Assembly: GCA_937885015.1 (NCBI GenBank)
Contig: CALAAS010000005.1
Location: forward strand, 1-12,364
DNA: 12,364 nt
DNA from: an uncultured Clostridium sp.
GTDB lineage: Bacteria > Bacillota > Clostridia > Lachnospirales > Lachnospiraceae
Direction of reading: 5' to 3'
Shown here: in pieces, positions 7,172-12,364 of the stretch
Layout: every line of letters begins with the position of its first letter
Numbering within the stretch: position 1 is the first letter of the stretch
The notes under the pieces: generated by a model
What the model was told of the DNA's origin: nothing
The model's database searches: none
What the model saw: only the letters and a program-made list of their open reading frames with translations
Made by a program: the position numbers and the translations under genes

Positions 7172-7618
7172 ATGAAAACGATTATGATGATTGGAAAAAG
7201 CGGCTGCGGGAAAACTACGCTGAGCCAGCGGCTTATGGGAGATGAGGTGCATTATCAGAAGACCCAGTCCATCCAGCTGGCCGGCGATGGGATCCTGGAT
7301 ACTCCAGGAGAATATCTGGAGCAGAAACAGTTTTACAGCGCACTGATTGTATCAGCGGTGGAGGCGGATGTGATTTTGCTTCTGCTCTCTGCTGTGGATG
7401 AACAGAGCGCCTTTTCTCCGAGAATGAATTCTATGTTCTGCGGGAAAGAAGTGATCGGCGTCATCACAAAAACAGATTTGTGCCAGGATCCTCAGCGGCT
7501 TGCCGATGCAAAGGAACTTCTGATGTTGGCAGGGGCGCAGAAAGTGATTGAGACCGGGTTTGGAGATGCAGAAAGCATACAGAGACTGAAGGAAGAAATA
7601 GGAAGAGAAAACGAATGA
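7172..7618 (+). CDS. eutP: EutP/PduV-family small P-loop protein, possible acetate kinase
   Basis: A 148-residue P-loop NTPase of the EutP/PduV family. The Walker A is GKSGCGKT (residues 8-15), the DTPGE element (43-47) matches a G3 box and TKTD (99-102) a G4 box, so the fold is GTPase-like. Salmonella EutP has been reported to have acetate kinase activity, which would convert the acetyl phosphate made by PduL to acetate with ATP gain; PduV-like members are instead linked to microcompartment positioning. The sequence alone cannot separate these. ATG at 7172 is 3 nt past the eutS stop, with GAGG (7159-7162) inside the eutS coding end as ribosome binding site. It is the last gene of the operon; a strong stem-loop begins 20 nt after its stop. 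Confidence 0.92.
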   Translation: MKTIMMIGKSGCGKTTLSQRLMGDEVHYQKTQSIQLAGDGILDTPGEYLEQKQFYSALIVSAVEADVILLLLSAVDEQSAFSPRMNSMFCGKEVIGVITKTDLCQDPQRLADAKELLMLAGAQKVIETGFGDAESIQRLKEEIGRENE

Positions 7619-7637
7619 AGCTGGCAATAAACGGGCA

Positions 7638-7677
7638 TGAGGGTGCCGCAGAACCAGATGGTTTTGCGACACCCTCA
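7638..7677. terminator. Stem-loop terminator between convergent eutP and dehydrogenase genes
   Basis: TGAGGGTG (7638-7645) pairs with CACCCTCA (7670-7677), and after one C/A mismatch CGCAGAACC (7647-7655) pairs with GGTTTTGCG (7660-7668) using one G-U pair; the loop is AGAT. That is 17 paired positions out of 18 in a 40-nt hairpin. It lies 20 nt past the eutP stop on one side and 15 nt from the dehydrogenase stop on the other, so it could end transcription from both directions. Neither side has a strong T-run immediately after the stem, so it may slow or protect 3' ends rather than act as a textbook intrinsic terminator. Confidence 0.75.
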
Positions 7678-7692
7678 GTTTGGAGATTCTAC

Positions 7693-8637
7693 CTATTTAA
7701 TTATGTTTTGCGGTTGGTGTTTCATCCAACCTGCAATATTGTCAAGAACAATAACCGCACGCTTTTGCAGCGCCTCTCTGGTGGCAAAGGCAACATGGGG
7801 AGTGGCAAGGACGTGCTTTGCCTGCAGGAGCGGGTGAGAGGAGTCAATGGGAGGCTCATTTTCAAATACATCGATTCCTGCTCCGGCGATCCGCCCGCTG
7901 TTCAGCGCATCGGCCAGTGCCTGACTGTCTACCACGGGGCCGCGGGACGTGTTGATGAGAATGGAGCCGGTTTTCATTTTTGAAAGCTCTTCTGCTCCAA
8001 TCAGTCCTCTGGTACCCTCATTTAAAGGAGTGTGAAGTGATATAATATCGCTGGAAGATAAAAGCTTGTCCAGCGAGACGTAGCATACGCCATCCAGCTG
8101 TTTTTCTGTGCGGCTGTAGGCCAGAACCTTGCATCCGAAAGCCTGGGCAATGGAAGCGACACGGGTTCCGATGGCACCGGTGCCGATGACGCCAAAGGTT
8201 TTTCCCTCCAGTTCAAAGCCAATCAGTCCTTCTTTTGTTTTTTCATTTCGCACTGCAGCATCGCAGGCGTTCAGGCTTCGGTAAAGGGAGATCACCATGC
8301 CAAAGACCAGGTCTGCCACAGCGGCAGTGGAGTATCCGGCACAGTTGCTGACCAGGACGCCTTGCTGGCGGCATTGGTCCATAGCAATGTGATCAACTCC
8401 TGTAAAAGCGACCGAGAGCATTTTAAGTTTTTTGCATCCACGGATTACCTCTTTAGGAAGAGGCAGATTGGAGACCGCAATGATGTCGGCGTCCTGCCCC
8501 CTGGCGATCAGTTCCCCGGGGTCTGTGGTTCGGGTGTCATGGCAGACAATTTCCAGGTCAGCAGGCAATTTTTCCCTGGCGAGTGAGAGAAACCACTCTG
8601 CGTCCACACCGAGAGGTTCTATTATTACAAGCTTCAT
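7693..8637 (-). CDS. D-2-hydroxyacid dehydrogenase, probably NADP-preferring
   Basis: A 314-residue member of the D-isomer 2-hydroxyacid dehydrogenase family, cytosolic, interconverting a 2-oxoacid and a D-2-hydroxyacid; the substrate cannot be read from the sequence. The substrate-binding region holds VAFTGVDHIA and NCAGYSTAAVADL. The Rossmann motif is GTGAIG (152-157), and the catalytic set is Arg232 (NTSRGP), Glu261 (DVFENEP) and His281 (ATPHVA). After the second Rossmann strand, AYSRT carries Ser-Arg instead of an acidic residue, which in this family tends to favour NADP(H); that is inference. The start MKLVIIEPLG at 8637 fits the family, although GGAG lies a rather long 13 nt upstream; an in-frame extension of 17 residues to 8688 looks non-coding. 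It is convergent with the eut operon and divergent from rpsL, with its own candidate promoter. Hydroxypyruvate reductase, glyoxylate reductase and D-lactate dehydrogenase-like roles are possible. Confidence 0.88.
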   Translation of the reverse strand: MKLVIIEPLGVDAEWFLSLAREKLPADLEIVCHDTRTTDPGELIARGQDADIIAVSNLPLPKEVIRGCKKLKMLSVAFTGVDHIAMDQCRQQGVLVSNCAGYSTAAVADLVFGMVISLYRSLNACDAAVRNEKTKEGLIGFELEGKTFGVIGTGAIGTRVASIAQAFGCKVLAYSRTEKQLDGVCYVSLDKLLSSSDIISLHTPLNEGTRGLIGAEELSKMKTGSILINTSRGPVVDSQALADALNSGRIAGAGIDVFENEPPIDSSHPLLQAKHVLATPHVAFATREALQKRAVIVLDNIAGWMKHQPQNIIK

Positions 8638-8706
8638 AGTGAATCGAAATCTCCTTTCTTTTTTATGGTACAAGTGATCCCACCGCAAACTTGAATAGAT
8701 AGTATA

Positions 8707-8735
8707 ATTGTAAAACGGAATCGGAAAATTTGCAA
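8707..8735 (-). promoter_or_regulatory. Candidate promoter of the D-2-hydroxyacid dehydrogenase
   Basis: On the minus strand TTGCAA (8735-8730) and TACAAT (8712-8707) are separated by 17 nt, matching 4 of 6 and 5 of 6 bases of the vegetative -35 and -10 boxes. The start of transcription would fall near 8700, giving a 5' leader of about 60 nt before the ATG at 8637. A second possible -10, TATACT (8706-8701), has no good -35. The call is moderate because the -35 box is weak. Confidence 0.4.
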
Positions 8736-8741
8736 TGCAAA
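8729..8741. promoter_or_regulatory. Palindrome over the dehydrogenase -35 box, possible operator
   Basis: TTTGCA A TGCAAA is a perfect 13-nt inverted repeat (two 6-nt arms around one base). It covers the candidate -35 box of the minus-strand dehydrogenase promoter, a typical place for a repressor or activator site. No regulator gene is adjacent in the window, so the binding protein is unknown. A palindrome of this size can arise by chance in AT-rich intergenic DNA. Confidence 0.3.
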
Positions 8742-8801
8742 GCCAGGCAGAACAAAGGCCAGATGTTTTGAAAATGGTTTTGTAAATTTACATTTTATGC
8801 C

Positions 8802-8830
8802 TTGACACTGCCGAACAAACTGTATATAAT
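8802..8830 (+). promoter_or_regulatory. Consensus sigma-70/sigma-A promoter of the str operon
   Basis: TTGACA (8802-8807) and TATAAT (8825-8830) match the vegetative consensus at all twelve positions with an ideal 17-nt spacer. The preceding 30 nt are AT-rich (around 8770-8798) and could act as an UP element. Transcription should begin near 8836-8838, about 85 nt before rpsL. Such a strong promoter fits the very high expression of rpsL, rpsG and fusA. Confidence 0.92.
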
Positions 8831-8837
8831 AAGTAGG

Positions 8838-8866
8838 CGTGTAAAAATCTACAGGATTTTTGCGCG
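8838..8866 (+). other. 5'-terminal hairpin in the rpsL leader
   Basis: CGTGTAAAAATC (8838-8849) pairs with GATTTTTGCGCG (8855-8866) to give 12 continuous pairs, two of them G-U, around a 5-nt loop TACAG. Because transcription is expected to start near 8836-8838, this hairpin would sit at the extreme 5' end of the mRNA, where it could protect against 5' decay. It is 41 nt from the ribosome binding site, so it does not block translation directly. No T-run terminator follows it. Function is inferred. Confidence 0.5.
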
Positions 8867-8921
8867 TAAAAATAAAGGTTTAAAAAGCAACCACAGACAA
8901 TATCACAGGAGGTGAAAAAGG

Positions 8922-9341
8922 ATGCCTACATTTAACCAGTTAGTAAGAAAGGGAAGACAGACATCTGAGAAGAAATCCACAGCTCCGGCTCTGCAGAAGG
9001 GATACAACTCTTTACAGAAGAGAGCTATCAATGTTTCTGCACCGCAGAAGAGAGGCGTTTGTACAGCTGTTAAGACTGCTACGCCGAAAAAGCCTAACTC
9101 TGCTCTCAGAAAGATCGCCAGAGTTCGTCTTTCCAACGGAATCGAGGTAACCAGCTACATCCCGGGCGAGGGACACAACTTACAGGAGCATAGCGTTGTT
9201 CTGATCCGTGGCGGCCGTGTAAAAGACTTACCCGGTACGAGATATCACATCATCAGAGGTACTCTTGATACTGCCGGCGTAGCAAACCGTAAGCAGGCCC
9301 GTTCCAAATACGGCGCTAAGAGACCGAAAGATAAGAAGTAA
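8922..9341 (+). CDS. rpsL: 30S ribosomal protein S12
   Basis: S12 sits at the decoding centre of the small ribosomal subunit and influences accuracy. The 139-residue product matches throughout: MPTFNQLVRKGRQ, PQKRGVCTAV, TPKKPNSALRKIARVRLSNG, GEGHNLQEHSVVLIRGGRV and KQARSKYGAKRPK. It is about 15 residues longer than E. coli S12 because of an N-terminal insertion (about residues 14-38), as in other Firmicutes. Lys56 and Lys101, the sites whose change gives streptomycin resistance in Bacillus, are both lysine, so this is the wild-type, streptomycin-sensitive form at these positions. The ribosome binding site AGGAGGTGA (8907-8915) is fully complementary to the 16S tail and 6 nt from the ATG. It is first in the str operon; codon use is restricted (arginine mostly CGT or AGA), as expected for high expression. 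Confidence 0.99.
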   Translation: MPTFNQLVRKGRQTSEKKSTAPALQKGYNSLQKRAINVSAPQKRGVCTAVKTATPKKPNSALRKIARVRLSNGIEVTSYIPGEGHNLQEHSVVLIRGGRVKDLPGTRYHIIRGTLDTAGVANRKQARSKYGAKRPKDKK

Positions 9342-9360
9342 TAATTAGGTAAACATTCTG

Positions 9361-9492
9361 TTAGATTTGGAATGGAAGTGCCGGACTTTGATATTGAACC
9401 TGTGGGTTGCAGGAAATCATAGAACCGAGCACGAAACGCGAACCAACGCGAGTACCTAAGATCTAATGAAAGGCTCTGGTATATGCCGGGGC
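9361..9492 (+). ncRNA. Candidate structured RNA in the rpsL-rpsG spacer, possible S7 control element
   Basis: The 173-nt gap between rpsL and rpsG is long for this operon and can be folded by eye. Closing helix: TTAGATTT (9361-9368) with AGATCTAA (9459-9466), 8 pairs with one G-U. Arm 1: GTGCCGG (9378-9384) with CCGAGCAC (9425-9432), 7 pairs and a bulged A, continuing imperfectly (9386-9395 with 9413-9422) or capped by CCTG (9399-9402) with CAGG (9410-9413). Arm 2: CGCG (9437-9440) with CGCG (9447-9450), loop AACCAA. This makes a three-way junction. A separate hairpin, GCTCTGG (9473-9479) with CCGGGGC (9486-9492), ends 7 nt before the rpsG ribosome binding site AAGGAGGG (9500-9507). In E. coli, S7 represses its own synthesis by binding this same spacer; the analogy is inference, and no folding energy was computed. 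Confidence 0.45.
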
Positions 9493-9514
9493 AGATATTA
9501 AGGAGGGAAGTAAC

Positions 9515-9985
9515 GTGCCACGTAAAGGACATACTCAGAAAAGAGACGTATTAGCAGATCCGCTGTACAACAACAAGGTTGTTACAAAATTAATCAACAA
9601 CATTATGCTGGACGGCAAAAAGGGCATTGCTCAGAAGATCGTATACGGCGCGTTTGAACGTGTCGCTGCGGAGTCCGGTAAGGATGCCGTAGAGGTATTT
9701 GAGGAAGCCATGAATAACATTATGCCGGTTCTGGAGGTTAAGGCAAAACGTATCGGTGGTGCTACCTATCAGGTGCCGATCGAGGTTAAGCCGGAGAGAA
9801 GACAGGCTCTTGCACTTCGCTGGATCACTCTGTACTCCCGTAAGAGAGGCGAGAAGACTCAGGAGGAGAGACTGGCAAAAGAAATTCTGGATGCTGCCAA
9901 CAATACGGGCGCATCTGTAAAGAAGAAAGAAGATATGCATAAGATGGCAGAGGCTAACAAGGCATTTGCTCATTACAGATTCTAA
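9515..9985 (+). CDS. rpsG: 30S ribosomal protein S7
   Basis: S7 nucleates assembly of the 30S head by binding the 3' major domain of 16S rRNA and lies near the E site. The 156-residue product is the standard length and shows MPRKGHTQKRDVLADPLYNN, MLDGKKGIAQKIVYGAFERV, MNNIMPVLEVKAKRIGGATY and QVPIEVKPERRQALALRWI, with the usual C-terminal ANKAFAHYRF. The start is GTG at 9515, 7 nt after AAGGAGGG; no ATG alternative fits the family N terminus. It lies 173 nt after rpsL and 15 nt before fusA. The long upstream spacer carries a candidate RNA structure that may control its translation. In E. coli, S7 is the autoregulator of this operon; whether that holds here is unknown. Confidence 0.99.
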   Translation: MPRKGHTQKRDVLADPLYNNKVVTKLINNIMLDGKKGIAQKIVYGAFERVAAESGKDAVEVFEEAMNNIMPVLEVKAKRIGGATYQVPIEVKPERRQALALRWITLYSRKRGEKTQEERLAKEILDAANNTGASVKKKEDMHKMAEANKAFAHYRF

Positions 9986-10000
9986 TAGGAGGAAAAAGCT

Positions 10001-12121
10001 TTGGCAGGAAGAGAATATCCGTTAGAGAGAACCAGAAATATCGGTATTATGGCTCATATCGACGCCGGAAAGACGACGACGACAGAGCGTATTCTGTATT
10101 ACACTGGTGTTAACTACAAAATCGGTGATACTCACGAAGGTACTGCTACCATGGACTGGATGGCTCAGGAGCAGGAGAGAGGTATTACCATCACTTCCGC
10201 AGCTACCACATGCCACTGGACTCTGCAGGAAAACTGCAAGCCGAAGGCCGGCGCTCTGGAGCACCGTATCAACATTATTGATACTCCAGGACACGTTGAC
10301 TTTACGGTTGAGGTTGAGCGTTCTCTGCGTGTACTGGATGGTGCTGTCGGCGTATTCTGTGCTAAGGGTGGCGTAGAGCCGCAGTCCGAGAACGTATGGC
10401 GTCAGGCTGATACCTACAACGTTCCTCGTATGGCATTCGTCAATAAGATGGATATCCTGGGTGCAAACTTCTATGGATGTGTTGACCAGATTAAGACAAG
10501 ACTGGGCAAAAATGCCATCTGCTTACAGCTTCCCATCGGCAAGGAAGATGAATTCAAAGGAATCATCGACCTGTTCGAGATGAAGGCTTATATTTACAAT
10601 GATGAAAAGGGCGAGGATATTACCATTACGGATATCCCCGAGGATATGCAGGATGAGGCAGAACTGTATCACACCGAGCTGGTTGAGAAGATCTGCGAGC
10701 TGGATGATGACCTGATGATGCAGTATCTGGAAGGTGAGACTCCTTCCAACGAAGAACTGAAAAAAGTTCTGAGAAAGGCTACCTGTGAATGCCAGGCGAT
10801 TCCGGTGTGCTGCGGTACCGCTTACAGAAATAAAGGCGTACAGAAGCTGCTGGATGCGATCATTGAGTTTATGCCTTCTCCGCTGGATATTCCGCCGATC
10901 AGCGGAACGGATCTGGATGGCAATGAAATCGTGAGACATTCTTCCGATGAAGAGCCGTTCTCCGCTCTGGTGTTTAAGATCATGACGGATCCGTTCGTTG
11001 GTAAGCTGGCTTACTTCCGTGTGTACTCCGGTACCATGAATGCCGGTTCCTACGTTCTGAATGCCTCCAAGGGCAAGAAAGAGCGTGTTGGCCGTATCCT
11101 TCAGATGCATGCCAACAAGAGAGCAGAGCTTGACAAGGTTTACTCCGGAGATATCGCAGCAGCCATCGGTTTCAAGTTCTCCGTAACAGGTGATACGATC
11201 TGTGATGAGCAGAATCCAGTTATCCTGGAGTCCATGGAGTTCCCGGAGCCGGTTATCGATATCGCCATCGAGCCGAAGACCAAAGCTGGCCAGGACAAGA
11301 TGGGCGAGGCTCTTGCAAAACTGGCCGAGGAGGATCCGACCTTCCGTGCCTACACCAACAAGGAAACGGGCCAGACGATTATCGCCGGTATGGGCGAGCT
11401 GCATCTGGAGATTATCGTAGACCGTCTGCTGCGTGAGTTCCACGTAGAGGCTAACGTCGGCGCACCGCAGGTTGCTTACAAAGAGACCTTCACGAAGGCA
11501 GTTGACGTAGACAGCAAGTATGCAAAACAGTCCGGTGGACGTGGTCAGTACGGTCACTGTAAGGTACACTTCGAGCCGATGGATCCCAACGGCGAGGAGA
11601 CCTTCAAGTTCGAGTCCAGCGTTGTCGGCGGTGCAATTCCGAAGGAGTACATCCCGGCAGTCGGCGCAGGTATCGAAGAGGCATCAAAGGCCGGTATCCT
11701 TGGCGGATTCCCGGTACTGGGCGTTCATGCAAATGTATTTGACGGTTCTTACCATGAGGTCGACTCTTCCGAGATGGCATTCCACATTGCCGGTTCCATG
11801 GCATTCAAGGATGCAATGAAGAAGGGCAATCCGATTCTTCTTGAGCCGATCATGAAGGTAGATGTAACCATGCCGGAGGAATACATGGGCGATGTAATCG
11901 GAGATATCAACTCCCGTCGCGGACGTATCGAGGGTATGGAGGACATCGGCGGCGGTAAACTGGTTAAAGCCTACGTTCCGCTGGCAGAGATGTTCGGCTA
12001 CTCCACAGACCTTCGTTCCAGAACACAGGGACGCGGTAACTACTCTATGTTCTTCGAGAAGTATGAGCAGGTTCCGAAGAGTGTTCAGGAAAAAGTTCTG
12101 GCTGGAAAGAGCGAGAAATAA
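10001..12121 (+). CDS. fusA: Translation elongation factor G
   Basis: EF-G is the GTPase that drives translocation of tRNAs and mRNA on the ribosome. The 706-residue product has the G domain motifs G1 AHIDAGKT (18-25), G2 around RGITITSA (60-67), G3 DTPGH (94-98) and G4 NKMD (148-151). Domains II to V follow, with SGGRGQYGHC in domain IV and the late YSTDLRSRTQGRGNYSM. The segment between G2 and G3 is lengthened (about residues 74-88, TLQENCKPKAGALEH) relative to typical Gram-positive EF-G. The start is TTG at 10001, 8 nt after AGGAGG (9987-9992), giving the family N terminus MAGREYPLERTRNIGIMAHI. It follows rpsG by 15 nt in the same operon. It is the translational EF-G, not a tetracycline-protection protein, judging by context and full similarity. 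Confidence 0.98.
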   Translation: MAGREYPLERTRNIGIMAHIDAGKTTTTERILYYTGVNYKIGDTHEGTATMDWMAQEQERGITITSAATTCHWTLQENCKPKAGALEHRINIIDTPGHVDFTVEVERSLRVLDGAVGVFCAKGGVEPQSENVWRQADTYNVPRMAFVNKMDILGANFYGCVDQIKTRLGKNAICLQLPIGKEDEFKGIIDLFEMKAYIYNDEKGEDITITDIPEDMQDEAELYHTELVEKICELDDDLMMQYLEGETPSNEELKKVLRKATCECQAIPVCCGTAYRNKGVQKLLDAIIEFMPSPLDIPPISGTDLDGNEIVRHSSDEEPFSALVFKIMTDPFVGKLAYFRVYSGTMNAGSYVLNASKGKKERVGRILQMHANKRAELDKVYSGDIAAAIGFKFSVTGDTICDEQNPVILESMEFPEPVIDIAIEPKTKAGQDKMGEALAKLAEEDPTFRAYTNKETGQTIIAGMGELHLEIIVDRLLREFHVEANVGAPQVAYKETFTKAVDVDSKYAKQSGGRGQYGHCKVHFEPMDPNGEETFKFESSVVGGAIPKEYIPAVGAGIEEASKAGILGGFPVLGVHANVFDGSYHEVDSSEMAFHIAGSMAFKDAMKKGNPILLEPIMKVDVTMPEEYMGDVIGDINSRRGRIEGMEDIGGGKLVKAYVPLAEMFGYSTDLRSRTQGRGNYSMFFEKYEQVPKSVQEKVLAGKSEK

Positions 12122-12139
12122 TTCACACTGCAGGTAAAA

Positions 12140-12176
12140 TACTTTTCACGGGCAGCTAAAACTGCCCTGAAAAGTA
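12140..12176 (+). terminator. Large stem-loop after fusA, attenuator or partial terminator
   Basis: TACTTTTCA (12140-12148) pairs with TGAAAAGTA (12168-12176), and after one unpaired C GGGCAG (12150-12155) pairs with CTGCCC (12162-12167); the loop is CTAAAA. All 15 pairs are Watson-Crick. It begins 18 nt past the fusA stop and ends 9 nt before the candidate tuf -35 box. There is no T-run after it, so it may be a processing or pausing structure, or a partial terminator isolating tuf from the upstream operon. Confidence 0.55.
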
Positions 12177-12185
12177 ATATTAGGC

Positions 12186-12214
12186 TTGAAAAACAGACTC
12201 TTATCGAATATAAT
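12186..12214 (+). promoter_or_regulatory. Internal promoter for tuf
   Basis: TTGAAA (12186-12191) and TATAAT (12209-12214) are separated by 17 nt, matching 5 of 6 and 6 of 6 consensus bases. Transcription would begin near 12221, leaving a leader of about 55 nt before tuf. The boxes lie between TAGGCT (12181-12186) and AGCCTA (12222-12227), a 6-nt inverted repeat. A separate tuf promoter would allow EF-Tu to be made in excess of EF-G, as is usual in bacteria. Confidence 0.75.
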
Positions 12215-12276
12215 TAGAGACAGCCTAGCATAAATTGAAAGACCTAAACGGGTAAAATTAAGGAGGACGCTATAAA

Positions 12277-12364
12277 ATGGCAAAAGCAAAGTTTGAGAGA
12301 AACAAAGCGCATTGTAACATTGGTACCATCGGCCACGTAGACCATGGTAAAACAACTTTAACCG
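12277..12364 (+). CDS. tuf: Translation elongation factor Tu, 5' end only
   Basis: Only the first 29 codons are present; the gene runs off the right edge of the window. EF-Tu delivers aminoacyl-tRNA to the ribosome as a GTP complex. The visible sequence MAKAKFERNKAHCNIGTIGH continues into VDHGKTTLT, giving the EF-Tu P-loop (GHVDHGKT) at the expected position. ATG at 12277 follows AAGGAGG (12260-12266) by 10 nt. Its place after fusA, with a private promoter, is the standard str operon layout. The remainder, including the other GTPase motifs, cannot be assessed. Confidence 0.97.
   Translation, partial: MAKAKFERNKAHCNIGTIGHVDHGKTTLT

Noticed and set aside
1..7618. Adenosylcobalamin riboswitch or EutV-type dual-hairpin antiterminator sites
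   Set aside because: The gaps between genes are mostly 3-12 nt, and the larger ones (1061-1107, 2611-2668) show no matching hairpins; such elements, if present, lie upstream of the window.
7615..7983. Open frame of 122 codons overlapping the eutP stop and running antisense to the dehydrogenase
   Set aside because: It crosses the stem-loop, lies opposite a well-supported gene, and its protein resembles nothing known.
8638..8921. Possible small gene in the 284-nt divergent region between the dehydrogenase and rpsL
   Set aside because: No open frame with a ribosome binding site is seen; the region is accounted for by two promoters, a palindrome and the rpsL leader.
9434..9450. AACGCGAA in the rpsL-rpsG spacer resembling a conserved 16S rRNA segment (AACGCGAAGAACC), as if mimicking rRNA
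   Set aside because: Only eight bases match, the 16S segment is not the main S7 contact as I know it, and chance cannot be excluded.
10523..11569. 348-codon minus-strand open frame inside fusA
   Set aside because: It is entirely antisense to EF-G; long reverse frames are expected from the strong codon bias of this gene, and it has no recognisable motif.

Overview
The window reads as chromosome from a Firmicute of the class Clostridia, most likely a Lachnospiraceae-type gut anaerobe. That assignment is inference from three things: the long S12 form with its N-terminal insertion, an ethanolamine microcompartment gene set in a Firmicutes-like order, and strong AGGAGG-type ribosome binding sites. 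No 16S rRNA gene is present to confirm it.

Positions 1-7618 hold the 3' part of an ethanolamine utilization (eut) bacterial microcompartment operon, all on the + strand with short gaps. The order is eutC (3' end only), eutL, eutE-type aldehyde dehydrogenase, eutM, eutT, pduL-type phosphotransacylase, eutN, pduS, a pduT-like tandem shell protein, eutS and eutP. The shell set is varied: one canonical hexamer (EutM), one permuted hexamer (EutS), two trimers (EutL and PduT-like) and one vertex pentamer (EutN). Acetaldehyde released by EutBC would be oxidised to acetyl-CoA by EutE and converted to acetyl phosphate by PduL, with EutP a possible acetate kinase. EutT and PduS would service the B12 cofactor. 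PduS and the PduT-like protein are more typical of propanediol loci and suggest electron transfer across the shell. No alcohol dehydrogenase (eutG), eutH, eutJ, eutQ or eutVW lies in the visible part. eutA and eutB are presumably upstream.

A 40-nt, nearly perfect stem-loop (7638-7677) separates the operon from a convergent, minus-strand D-2-hydroxyacid dehydrogenase (7693-8637). This gene has its own candidate promoter, with a palindrome over the -35 box.

Positions 8802-12364 hold the str ribosomal operon: a consensus promoter, then rpsL, rpsG, fusA and the first 29 codons of tuf. The non-coding parts here are rich in structure. There is a 12-bp hairpin at the expected 5' end of the rpsL transcript. 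The rpsL-rpsG spacer of about 170 nt can be drawn as a three-way junction plus a hairpin just before the rpsG ribosome binding site. The fusA-tuf spacer holds a 15-bp hairpin followed by an internal tuf promoter. The main items to follow up are the rpsL-rpsG spacer RNA, the domain shared between PduL and EutT, the C-terminal encapsulation peptide on EutE, and the PduS/PduT electron route inside a eut locus.
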